From contig OW051471.1 of assembly GCA_932521025.1 (NCBI GenBank), forward strand, positions 6,138,001 to 6,202,000: a stretch of DNA of 64,000 nucleotides, written 5' to 3'. Positions within the stretch are counted from its first letter, which is position 1, and the number at the start of each line of letters is the position of its first letter. Of this stretch, positions 23,250-34,518 are shown one piece after another. Made by a program: the position numbers and the translations under genes. The notes under the pieces are model-generated. The model did no database searches. It saw only the letters and a program-made list of their open reading frames with translations, and was not told where the DNA came from. The stretch comes from Oscheius onirici (lineage: Eukaryota > Nematoda > Chromadorea > Rhabditida > Rhabditidae).

Positions 23250-23433
23250 TAGTCTGTTCAAAACGTAGGGAGCATTTTTTGAATTGGCCCGCGCTTTTTC
23301 ATTGACTGAGTATCCAACATTTACATGCTGCAACGTGCTACGCAGCTAAATTCCCGCCAATTTGATTTGAAAATTGTTCTAAGAAGAAAGCGCGGGCAAT
23401 TCAAAAAATGATCTCTACATTTTGAACAGACTA
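23250..23433. mobile_element. Nested TA-flanked MITE
   Basis: A 184-bp element with ends TAGTCTGTTCAAAACGTAG and a matching GAACAGACTA end, and TA on both sides. Inner arm sequence (TTTTTTGAATTGGCCCGCGC against GCGCGGGCAATTCAAAAAA) extends the inverted repeat to about 48 bp. TA duplication fits Tc1/mariner. It lies within the larger element just inside its right arm, so it inserted later. Confidence 0.75.
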
Positions 23434-23683
23434 TAGGGAAACGGTAACTGCGGAATAGAAAATACGTGATTACGTAAAAACGTCGTGCAAAATGTCGCAC
23501 CTCCAGAATGGCGACGTTCAAACTGGCCGCGCTCAAAATGGATGGCGCCAAAGTGGGACGTTTTCAAAATGGTTTCGCACAAAGTGGTTTTCCGCATTTT
23601 GGGGCTGTCCCAGAGAAGGAGAAAAAACGAAAATAATGAAATCCCAAATTCGAATTTCGAATTTTCAAATTACGTTGTAAACT

Positions 23684-23781
23684 GGTGGGGGGTTGAACTG
23701 ACCGAGGTGGGGTGTTGGGTGGGGGCTCTAGTGAACAGGGGGCTGGAGCGGTGGGGGGCTCTATTGGTCTGGGGTGGGGGG
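23684..23781 (+). other. G-rich tract with quadruplex potential
   Basis: Over about 100 nt the plus strand carries eight runs of 3-6 G, including GGGGGG, GGGGTG, GGGTGGGGG and GGGGTGGGGGG. The spacings would allow one or more G-quadruplexes. It lies about 70 bp outside the right end of the 1.7-kb transposon. Confidence 0.55.
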
Positions 23782-23880
23782 CAAGAATAGGATCTACCCT
23801 GAATATACATATAGATTTACTGCTGAATTTGAATTGTGCGCACCAACTTAGTGCCCACGTTCCCAGTAGCTGGACACTCG

Positions 23881-24377
23881 CTTTAAAGGAAGCCTCCGGC
23901 ATCTGCCACTTTGCCAAAAACCATGCGAGACCAATTGGCATTGATCCCGTCACGATTACTGCGGGTCCCGACGCGATCTCATCCCAAAAATTATTATTCT
24001 CGCTTTTTCGACGTTTTACACTCGTTTTTTCGTCTCTAAACCATGTTTAATCGATTCGGCATCAAATTTTACATCAGTTACGTCTATTCCGACATCAAAA
24101 TTATGGCGCTTAGGAAAGAAAAAATAATAAAGCACAGAAATGCTGTTTTCGCCTTTTCCTTCCAGTTTTGCTAGATTTTTGATATCGGAATGTACGTATC
24201 TGATGTAAAGTTTGATGCCGAATCGATTAACCATAGTTTGGAACCCAAAAAACGAGTGTAAACCGTCGAAAATACGAATATAAAAAATTTGGGATGAGAA
24301 CGTACCCGTTGCAATCGTGACGGAACCAGCGCAATTGGTCTCGCAGCTATTTTTCGAAGCCGGAGACACGCTTTAAG
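23881..24377. mobile_element. Foldback element (imperfect palindrome)
   Basis: About 230 bp at the left (GCGAGACCAATTG, TCGATTCGGCATCAAA, ACACTCGTTTTTT) recur as reverse complement at the right. The ends are CTTTAAAGGAAGCCTCCGG and CCGGAGACACGCTTTAAG. Arms differ by many point changes, so the insertion is old. No clean target duplication could be read. There is no coding capacity. Confidence 0.6.
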
Positions 24378-24616
24378 AACAAGAAGAATGAGATTAACCA
24401 ATTTTATGTCACTGGTTGCCTTAGGCATATGGTTACAATTAATGTATTCCTAAGGGAATATAAAATTAAATTTACAGGCTAAAACACTACAAATGATAAG
24501 GTTGAAACTGATACATGTTTGAAACATAACAACGCGAGATGATGCGTTGTGGTAGAAATTAAACTCTTCTTTGTGGAAGAAGTCGCGGTAGGGGTGCAAA
24601 ATAAAGGTGTGATAAA

Positions 24617-26201
<1,585 letters not shown>

Positions 26202-26270
26202 CCCTGAAACGTCATGATTTGCTCAACAGCTTCTTCATTCAAGGGCTTGAAACAAAAAAAAAACAACGAA

Positions 26271-26424
26271 AAACCGGGTCGAAGACTTTATTTAGTAAAA
26301 CAATTCTACATAAAGTCGGGGGTGAACTATATGTAGAACATTTTCTACATTTAGTCACCTTATATCTTGGGACGAGGACTTCATGTAGAAATTATTTCAA
26401 CATAAATTCCTCGACCCCGAAAAA
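26271..26424. repeat. Degenerate foldback in the kinase/lex-1 promoter region
   Basis: The left arm (CCGGGTCGAAGACTTTATTT, AATTCTACATAAAGTC) pairs imperfectly with the right arm (GACTTCATGTAGAAATTATTT, TTCCTCGACCCCGA). It looks like an old MITE of about 150 bp between two divergent genes. No target duplication was identified. Confidence 0.5.
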
Positions 26425-26792
26425 CCTCAGCAAATTTTGACTAGATTTTCGAAGACATCCGCCATTGCGCCTTGAACACCGTATCCCAGTGCTTCGCTGC
26501 AGAAGATTTTTTTGCGACAGAAGCCGACTAATCCTTTAACCACTTAAAATCTTCTTTTTTGTTTCCGTGGCAAGATTCCGAATGCAAGTTTTCCGATTTC
26601 CGAAGTACGCGGAAAATATGTGATCTGCGGTAAAAGCGCTCCATTCGTCGCGAATTGGCTGTGCGTCGTATTCCTCTCTGAAGCCTCTATTTCAAATTAT
26701 GTTTTGCGAATTAGGCTATTGTTCTCTTGTTTGTAATACCTTCTTCGCTCATATCTCATGCCTCGTTTATCAGTGAATGTTGGTATTTACAG

Positions 26793-29700
26793 ATGGTTCG
26801 TCCAATACGAACAGTTTCTCCGCAAAAACGTCGTTCGGAGAGAGAAAGGACATTAGTTTATAGAAGTCTGGCAGAAAATCAGCTGGGTTCAACGAATCAC
26901 TTTGAAAAAGCATCACAATATCGTCGATCGGTAAGATATTCTTCTCTTCTCGTCAAATATTTGAAATTAGAGCAGCGAGAATAGAAGATCTGAAAGACTC
27001 GGGAAAAAATTTCCTGATTCATCAGACGAAGAGGAAGAGCTGAACCCATCGAATGGAAAAAGAACTCGGTATTCTGAATGAGTACAGTACTTCTTCAGTT
27101 CAAAACATTTCAGAAGGTCACGCACAGATGACGATGAAAACAGTCCATTGGTTAGCACGAGACCAAAACGTAGAAAAATCGTTTTCGACGACGAGGTAAT
27201 TTGTTTGATCAACGGGTTTGTAAAGACATAGTTTAAGAGCGACTCTGATGGTCAGTTCAACAGGGCTTCTGCGAATAACACCAGAAGCAGTATCACAAAA
27301 GGTACAAGAGCAGAAACCAAGACTCCAACAAGTCAGCGAGATGAGAGACATCGTAACAGAGACGAGAAGAAAGAAGGAAATGGTACTGCCGAGGAATTGA
27401 ATGAAGAAGGAGAATTGAAAAAAGATACCGTATTTTGTTCCCTATTTTTTTTGGAAATATTGTTCTTAGAACGAAGAATCTGATGTAGACAAAAAGTCTG
27501 AATCGAGCGAAGACGAAGTGAAGGAACCTCGTAAATACCTGCTTCGTCAAAGAAGCAAGCCTCCGTCACAGCGCGCTGAAAGAATAACTCGCGGTTTCAA
27601 CCGTCCCCTCACCAGACAAGAGCGGCTGAATGCTCGGAACGATCTTCATCGTGAAGAAAAACAGCGAAGATCTGATTTCAAGTACTGCTTTACACTTCTT
27701 TAAAAAATATTTTTTTCAGAAGACATGTTTGCCGTAGTGATTCTTCATCGACAGGAAGTGATGACAACAGAGAAATACAAAGAAGAACAGGCGGTCGTCG
27801 ACAAAATGATGAAGAGCGTTTTGAAAGACGAAAAGAGGCTAGCATGATAAAAGCTCGAAACCGTTTCGTGCCCATCAATTTGTCCGGTACGAGAACATCA
27901 ATATTTATCCTCTTTTCTTTAGAAAAAGATCTGCATTCTTCTCAAAATCTCGTTCGTGAGCGAATGCGACAGACTGGCGCATCTTGTACTGATGTCGATC
28001 CCATGGCCATCGATTTTTCAATTGGTTTTCACGAGGTTACTTTCTTTCCCGTTTAAAGCATGGTATTTGTTTAGATTGGTGGTCTCGGCTCTCACATTCA
28101 ATCGCTCAAAGAAGTTGTACTTTTTCCACTGCTCTATCCGGACGTTTTCCAAAATTTCAACATAAATCCGCCGAAAGGAGTCCTTTTCTACGGACCACCG
28201 GGTACCGGAAAAACACTGGTCGCTCGTGCTCTAGCCAACGAATGCAGTCGTGGAGACAAGAAAGTAGCCTTTTTTATGCGAAAAGGAGCGGACTGCTTGT
28301 CAAAATGGGTTGGAGAATCTGAGAGACAACTTCGGTAAGTCCGCATTCAGTGTCTCGAACTGTTGGCTTAGAATTCTTTTCGACCAAGCTTATGCCATGC
28401 GTCCGGCTATTATCTTTTTCGATGAAATTGACGGATTAGCCCCCGTACGATCGACAAGACAAGACCAAATCCATTCCTCTATCGTCTCGACGCTTCTGGC
28501 TCTGATGGATGGCCTTGACAACAGAGGAGAGGTGCTTTCTACTGTGTGCTCTTCATAAATATCAGTTTTAGGTAATCATCATCGGTGCCACAAATCGATT
28601 AGATTCTATCGATCCAGCTCTTCGTCGACCTGGACGATTCGATCGAGAATTACGCTTCACACTCCCTGATTCGGCTGCTAGACTCCAGATTTTGAAAATT
28701 CACACATCCAAATGGGGCGATAGTATTCCCGATGACGAGCTTATGAATTGGATAGCCCACAACACGAGTGGATACTGTGGAGCCGATCTCAAGGTTTTTA
28801 TTTTAAATTTTTTATGTTTAAGCGACTTTAGTATCTGTGTACGGAGGCAGTGATGATATCTTTGCGCAATCACTATCCCCACATCTACCTCAGCAATGAA
28901 CGACTGAAACTGAATCTGAGCGAAATCAAGGTAACAAAGGACAATCTTCTCGCAGCGATGAAACGAATCACTCCAGCTTCTCGCAGAGGTATCATTTTAG
29001 TTTTGAGTCGAAATTTTGCCATTCTAGACATGTCCATTCCCTGCCGTCCTCTGGATGATCGAACGTCTATTCTACTGTCTGGAGGAATGGAGAATCTGTT
29101 GAAATGTGTCCCAATCGGCTATCGATGCTCTCGAAATGTCGAAGTCACAGGTTCTTGCGAATTGGAAAAAGTTGTCCGAGGACTAGATGAACCACCACCT
29201 ATTAGCGCTGGTTCGTTTTCCTGTAAGATGTTCTATGCTACTGTTTACAGCCAGAATGATTTTGGTCGGCAATCGGAAATGTCATGACAGTGGACAGACT
29301 TCCTACGTCCTTCCTGCCCTTCTCAGTCAACTTGACCATCTGCCTGTTCATTGTATCTCGATCGGAAAGCTGTTTGCTGACGGAAGACCTGAAGTAAGTT
29401 TCTTCTCTCTTTCTAACATTCTCTCAAGGAAGCCTTTGCTTGCATTTTCCAAGCAGCTCTGCGATCAGCTGCCATGGGCCCCTGTATTCTTCTTTGTCCA
29501 AGTATTGACGAATGGTTCAAGATCGTGCCCAGCAGTGTCACTCACATGGTTCGTTTTATTCACATGTCTTAAAGCTCTTGTTTTAGCTGAAAGTTGCTCT
29601 GGACCAGGTTACCGGCTTCACTCCGATTTTCTTCCTAGCTACTGCCGAAAGCGACTACGATACTTGCACTTTGGAAGTTACCAGGATCTTCAGAACTCAC

Positions 29701-31256
29701 ACATCGTTACAGTGGGTTTTGTGTTAAAATACTTTATATCATGTTGTAGGATTCCTCTGATTCCTGTAGGAATTCGTACCCAATACTTCAAGTTCATCTG
29801 TGCGCCTGCCCTGAAACCGCCCACAATTTTTGACGGTAACAACAACCTTGACTGTTTCTATTTATTTCTCTATTTAGCTTCAAAATACAGCGCACCAGAA
29901 AAGGCCACCAACGAAGATGCTCCATTGAGGAAATTAAGTGAAAAGGAGGCCAAAGAGCTGGAGAAGATTTACGAGAACCAGCTGAGAGAGTTTCGAATTT
30001 TCTTGAGAGATCAACTAGGTAACTATTTATTATTTTTTTAAATTTCGAAACATTTACAGGAAAACTGGTCCGTGATCGACGTTTCACTCATTTCACAGAG
30101 CCGGTCGACGAAGAAGACGCTGAAGATTATTGTGAAATTATAAAGGAACCAATGTGCTTCACCCAGATGCAAGAAAAAGTCGATAGGTAAAGCAATTTCC
30201 TCCTCTCCGAGTTGTCAACTTTCAGACGCGAATACACACATCCGGATCAATTTTTGGCCGACATTCAGGTGAGAAGTTAATTGAATTTCATTCATATTTT
30301 TCAGAAAATTGTGAGCAACGCCCTGGAATACAATCCGGTCGGCGACTTGCACAGCAAGAATATTCGACACAGTGCTATTGCCTTGAAAGATATTGTCGAA
30401 GAGTACTTTGAGAAAGAATTTGACGAAGAATTTGTGGAGAAACTTGAGGTTTTTCATTTTTTTATGTTTACAAAAAGTATTCTTTTAGGAAACTGCTCGA
30501 CTACTTTCTGAGGCTAAAATTGTGCCTCAAAATGAACAACTTCTGTGTCTTCCCGAAGGTTTTGTCAGAAAAAGCAAGTGGAGTGTTGTTCACGGTTTCA
30601 AAGGATCTACTAACAACTTGAAAAAGACTCCTCCAGTATGTTTTTTCTATTTTTTTTTCGTTACTGAATCTTTAGTCGCTCAATAATAGTCGCATCCGTA
30701 TGTTCCGAGGATCCACATACAATTTTCCATCGAATAAGGCTAAACAGAAGTCGCGAGATATCGTCAAATCTATCGCTGAATCCTTGACGAGGTTTGTAAG
30801 AGTTATCTTGAATGTTGGAATGTTCTTCAGTTCGGACAAGCACCCGTCAGATCAGACAGATGAAGCAGCTTCAACCTCTGCTCCCCGTAAACTAAAAAAT
30901 ATCGTATGTTTTCTTTCGAAAAACATCTAAAAAAAATCATTTCCAGTCTTCGACTCGAGAAAGCGCACCTATGGAAGAAACGTTGGATATCGATGAGGAC
31001 GAAGTTCACGAAGTTATTGCGGCGGCGATTTTGAAAACGAATGACTGGCCGATTCCTGAACTAGAAACGCTGACAGCTGCACTGTCTACGATCATTGAAA
31101 GATACAGGTAATTTCTCCTTTTCTTCCAAAATAGTTTGTTTTTGTAGAAACGAATGGAATCGTAAACAGCTCCCTGGCGAACTGATGGCCATAATCGATG
31201 AATGGGACTACGAATCGAAGGACTGTAGTCGTCGTGCCAGTCGCTCCTCCTCCTAA
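26793..31256 (+). CDS. lex-1: ATAD2/LEX-1: AAA ATPase with bromodomain
   Basis: A chromatin ATPase; C. elegans LEX-1 and yeast Yta7 counter repeat and heterochromatin silencing. The basic/acidic N-terminus starts [20 protein letters not shown] directly after TATTTACAG. AAA1 begins near 28080 with Walker A GPPGTGKT (about 28190), the [18 protein letters not shown] segment, Walker [13 protein letters not shown] and sensor [23 protein letters not shown]2 (29.0-29.7 kb) has no Walker A, as in the family. A bromodomain follows ([20 protein letters not shown], then ALEYNPVGD with the acetyl-lysine Asn) at about 30.0-30.45 kb. The C-terminus is SRRASRSSS. Over 20 short introns interrupt it. SF3A2 begins 180 bp downstream. 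Confidence 0.93.
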
Positions 31257-31435
31257 ATTCAAATACTTACTTCGCCTTTGGTCACGTGTATGTTTTCTTT
31301 CGAACTAACGGGTACTCTTTTTCCATGTCATTCCATTAAACTTCTTACCGATTTGTCGTTCTTTTTATACTCGGGGTTTTGACCCACTTGTACCTTTGCT
31401 CCTATTCTAGCTTTTGGCAAAGATTCCTTTTTCAG

Positions 31436-32372
31436 ATGGACTTCCAGAACAGAGCTGGAGGTGAGTTTTAATGATTACATTTCAGATTCTTCGTTTTTTT
31501 TCTAAACACTGACGTGAAACAAGTGGGCTTTAGGTAAAACTGGAGGTGGAGGAGTGGCTTCGGCCCAGATGGCCGGTGTCGACAGAAAGGAACGACTCAG
31601 ACAATTGGCTCTGGAGACCATTGATCTGTCGAAGGACCCGTATTTCATGAGAAATCATGTTGGAACTTTTGAATGCAAACTGTGTCTAACTCTTCACAAC
31701 AACGAAGGTACCTATTTCCCATATTGAGCTTCAAGCCGTCAATTTCAGCTTCGTATCTGACTCACACCCAAGGAAAGAAGCATCAGTCCAATTTGGCCAG
31801 ACGCGCTGCTAAAGAACAAGCTGATATGCCATACTGTCCCGCTCCGGTCGTGGTCAAAGTGGAGCCGAAAAAGTTCGTCAAGATCGGCCGTCCTGGATAC
31901 AAGGTTAGCGGATAAATACTGTTTTATTGTAGTTTCGTAGGTTACTCGAGAAAGAGATCCGGCAACTGGACAACAGGCTCTTCTGTTCCAAATCGACTAT
32001 CCTGAGATCTCTGACGGAATTGTTCCTCGACATCGCTTCATGTCCGCTTACGAACAGAAGATCCAGCCGCCCGACAAGAGATGGCAGTACGTGCTTTTCG
32101 CCGCCGAACCATACGAGACTATTGGTTTCAAAGTTCCTTCCAGGTGATCCTTTTTTAAATTTGAAAGAAACTGTTTTAGGGAAGTAGACAAATCTGAAAA
32201 GTTCTGGACAATGTGGAACAAAGACACAAAACAATTCGTTATGCAGGGTCAGTTGTTTTGGTCTTTAGAAACTAGAACATTTTCAGTTGCTTTCCGCATC
32301 GAACGTCACGACGACATCCCGGCTCCTCCAATGCTCGGAATGGGCCAACCGGCAATGTTCTTCGGCTATTGA
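31436..32372 (+). CDS. repo-1: Splicing factor 3A subunit 2 (SF3a66/PRP11)
   Basis: A core U2 snRNP protein needed for branch-site recognition. It begins MDFQNRAGG, directly after TTTTTCAG, so trans-splicing would attach the leader at the ATG itself. Family landmarks are the U1-type C2H2 finger (FECKLCLTLHNNEASYLTHT then QGKKHQSNLARRAA), GRPGYKVTRERDP, QALLFQIDYPEI, PRHRFMSAYEQKIQPPDKRW, and FAAEPYETIGFKVPSREVD with SEKFWTMWN. It ends MLGMGQPAMFFGY without the long Pro-rich repeats of vertebrate SF3A2, giving about 220 residues, as in worms and yeast. Gaps of 180 and 136 bp to same-strand neighbours suggest an operon. Confidence 0.95.
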
Positions 32373-32508
32373 TCCAATATTTTGTCCTATCTTTTCATGA
32401 ATCATTCCCCGACAATTATAATTCAAATGCTCTTCGATTTGTTTCGTTGGTTCAGTCCAAATGTACAGAAATTGATTCAGACAACCTGCTTAACTTGTGC
32501 TTTTAGAA

Positions 32509-33897
32509 ATGGCTAAAATCAAGAGAAAGGCTGCTGCTGACGAAATTGTCAAGCAAAAGAAGGTGAAAAAGAGTGAACAAACTTCAACAGACGGTATATT
32601 TCTTCTGAAAAAGTTCCGATATTCTCTTTTAGAAGAAATTGTCACGAAGAAGCCGACAGTTAAGAAGTCTTCAAATGGTAAGGGCAACGTCTCGGATAAC
32701 TACACTGCCGGTGGATTGTCGGGAATATTTGGAAAGAGTTCGACTGGTACTGCTGTCGAAACTGTTTCCGTTCCACTGGGCGAAACCAAAATTGTCCCGA
32801 AACAAAAAGAAATAGCTGCGCCCAAAGAGAACGAACGTGAGAAGCAACGGTTCGTCTTTTCGAATATTCAAAAAGAAATATGTTCAGAGAAAATCGCAAA
32901 AAGATAAAGACAATGACAGATGAGGAGAAAGTGCGCACCATTTTCGTCGGAAATATGCCATTGTCGGCGGATGAAAAATCGGTAAAGAAGATTTTCTCGG
33001 AATATGGAAAGGTGAAAATTTTTAAACTCCTTTTATCTACCAAAAAGGTTCAGATCGAATCCGTTCGAGTTCGTGGCCTTATTCCCACCAAAGAGACGCT
33101 GACTAAGCGAATTGCTCACGTCACTCAGGAGTACAACGACAAACAGACTTCTCTGATGTTCTATGTCAAGTTTGCTGACGAAAGCTTCGTGGCAAAAGCT
33201 CTTGAAAAGTGAGCTCATTTCGAGTTGAGCAATTTCTTCCTTTCAGAAACGGAGAACTGATTGATGGTCATCGGATTCGCGTCGATACGACGGACAAGAA
33301 GGGATACGACAAAGATTACACCGTTTTTGTCGGTTCGTTTTGATATTATTCTAATAGAAATTCATCAAATTCAAGGAAATCTGCCCTTCACAGCTACAGA
33401 AGAGCAAATCTCGGCATTTTTCGAAAAAGAAGTTGGACCCGTGACGTTTTCACGTCTGATGAAAAATAAGGAAACTGGAAAAGGACGAGGAATAGCCTTT
33501 GTGGCGTTCAAGGAGTCCAGCTCAGTCGATCTGGCTCTCAACATCTCTGGATGCAAATTCGAAGGCAGGCAGTTGAGGATCACGAAAATGATGAAAAAGA
33601 AACAACTGACTGCGAGTTTTATTCTTTGTTCTGAAAAATGCCAATCTTTTTAGAAGCATCTGGAAGTTGCTAAGCAACAGAAGAAGCAAAAAGCTTCGAT
33701 GGAGAATCCCAACAGCAAGATCAACAAATACAAGTTTTCGACCCGTAAAAACAAGTAATTGTTACTATTTTTTCTACCAAATACGAACTTTTAGGTCTGA
33801 AGACGTGAATCCGGAAAGAAAGTTGAAGAAAACGGCCAAACGGGCTATTGCCAAAAAGAAGGGTGCTGCTGGAGGCAAAAAGACATTGATGAAATAG
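32509..33897 (+). CDS. RBM34/NOP12-like nucleolar RNA-binding protein
   Basis: A two-RRM protein of the RBM34/Nop12 family, expected in the nucleolus and in large-subunit ribosome maturation. The Lys-rich N-terminus (MAKIKRKAAADEIVKQKKVK) is followed by GGLSGIFG-type sequence found in the family. RRM1 is RTIFVGNMPLSADEKSVKKI with RIAHVTQEYNDKQTSLMFYV. RRM2 is YTVFVGNLPFTATEEQISAF with GKGRGIAFVAFKESSSVDLA. The tail is basic (KRAIAKKKGAAGGKKTLMK). Both RNP1 and RNP2 are readable in RRM2. About eight introns of 40-60 nt interrupt it. TTTTAG lies 3 nt before the ATG. It is 136 bp downstream of SF3A2 on the same strand, a likely operon member. Confidence 0.88.
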
Positions 33898-34518
33898 TTT
33901 TGTTTTTTTCCAAATTGTTGTTATTCATTGTTATGAATTTGTTCTCGTTTTCCATTCGCTATGCATAACCGGGTTCAATCCATTCCTACCTTTTCCCACC
34001 TTTTTTTGTTCGAAATGGACTCGGGCCAGCTGAGGTCACCTGTTGTACAACGCTTCGCGAACGGGCCCGATCTTGTTAAATTTACTACACTTTCTTGCCG
34101 ACCCTCGTCCCTTTCAACAATCCAATTAGTCACTACGGGTGGTATTCGTCTGCTTTCGATCAATGAGAAAGTGAAAAAAACGAACAGCCTGTACACACAC
34201 GACTCGCTTTGGAGTGTAACCTCTCTCCCCCATACAGGCTTCCTGGGAATCATCGATTATTTCCTTCCTCTTCTCATTTTAGTGTCCGCATCAGATGTTT
34301 CCGTTTAGTCAGCTTTGCCTTAACTATTTGTTTGTGTGCCCTCTTCATTTTATTGAAAAAATGAATGTCGGTGAGACCATGCTAGTACCGTAGGATGAAT
34401 CATTTTGGCTTTCTTCCCCAAATCTTATTTAAATATTGAAATGTTTGTTTTTCTCTTGTTACTGATATTTATTCTTTCAGAACGAATGAATCAGTAGAAT
34501 CTGAGAAAACGTCTAAAA
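33898..34518. other. Intergenic region
   Basis: 620 bp between RBM34 and the ACK kinase. It contains the RBM34 3' UTR and probably the ACK promoter. TATTCTTTCAG occurs 35 nt before the ACK start. No other gene is recognised; an open frame at 33961-34308 has no family resemblance. Confidence 0.4.

Larger units (their letters stand above)
21907..23611. mobile_element. 1.7-kb DNA transposon with long inverted ends and 8-bp target duplication
   Basis: The left arm (21907 to about 22086) starts GGGACAGCCCCAAAATGCGG. The right arm (about 23436-23611) ends with its reverse complement, with the arms imperfectly matched over about 175 bp. AGAGAAGG flanks the element exactly on both sides (21899-21906 and 23612-23619), a perfect 8-bp duplication. 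Both arms share unusual repeated wording such as CAAAATGG/CAAACTGG-type units. An 8-bp duplication fits hAT, P or Merlin-type transposition, but the GGGAC terminus is not the usual hAT CAGGG, so the superfamily is open. The interior (22.2-23.0 kb) has coding-looking exons, and a second MITE is nested near the right arm. No transposase motif was recognised. Confidence 0.75.

Noticed and set aside
23564..23953. Pro-rich minus-strand open frame
   Set aside because: It is the complement of the G-rich tract; Pro content comes from C-runs.
29187..30041. 284-codon open frame in the lex-1 region
   Set aside because: It runs through several lex-1 introns in a mostly wrong frame; the spliced ATAD2 reading explains the region.
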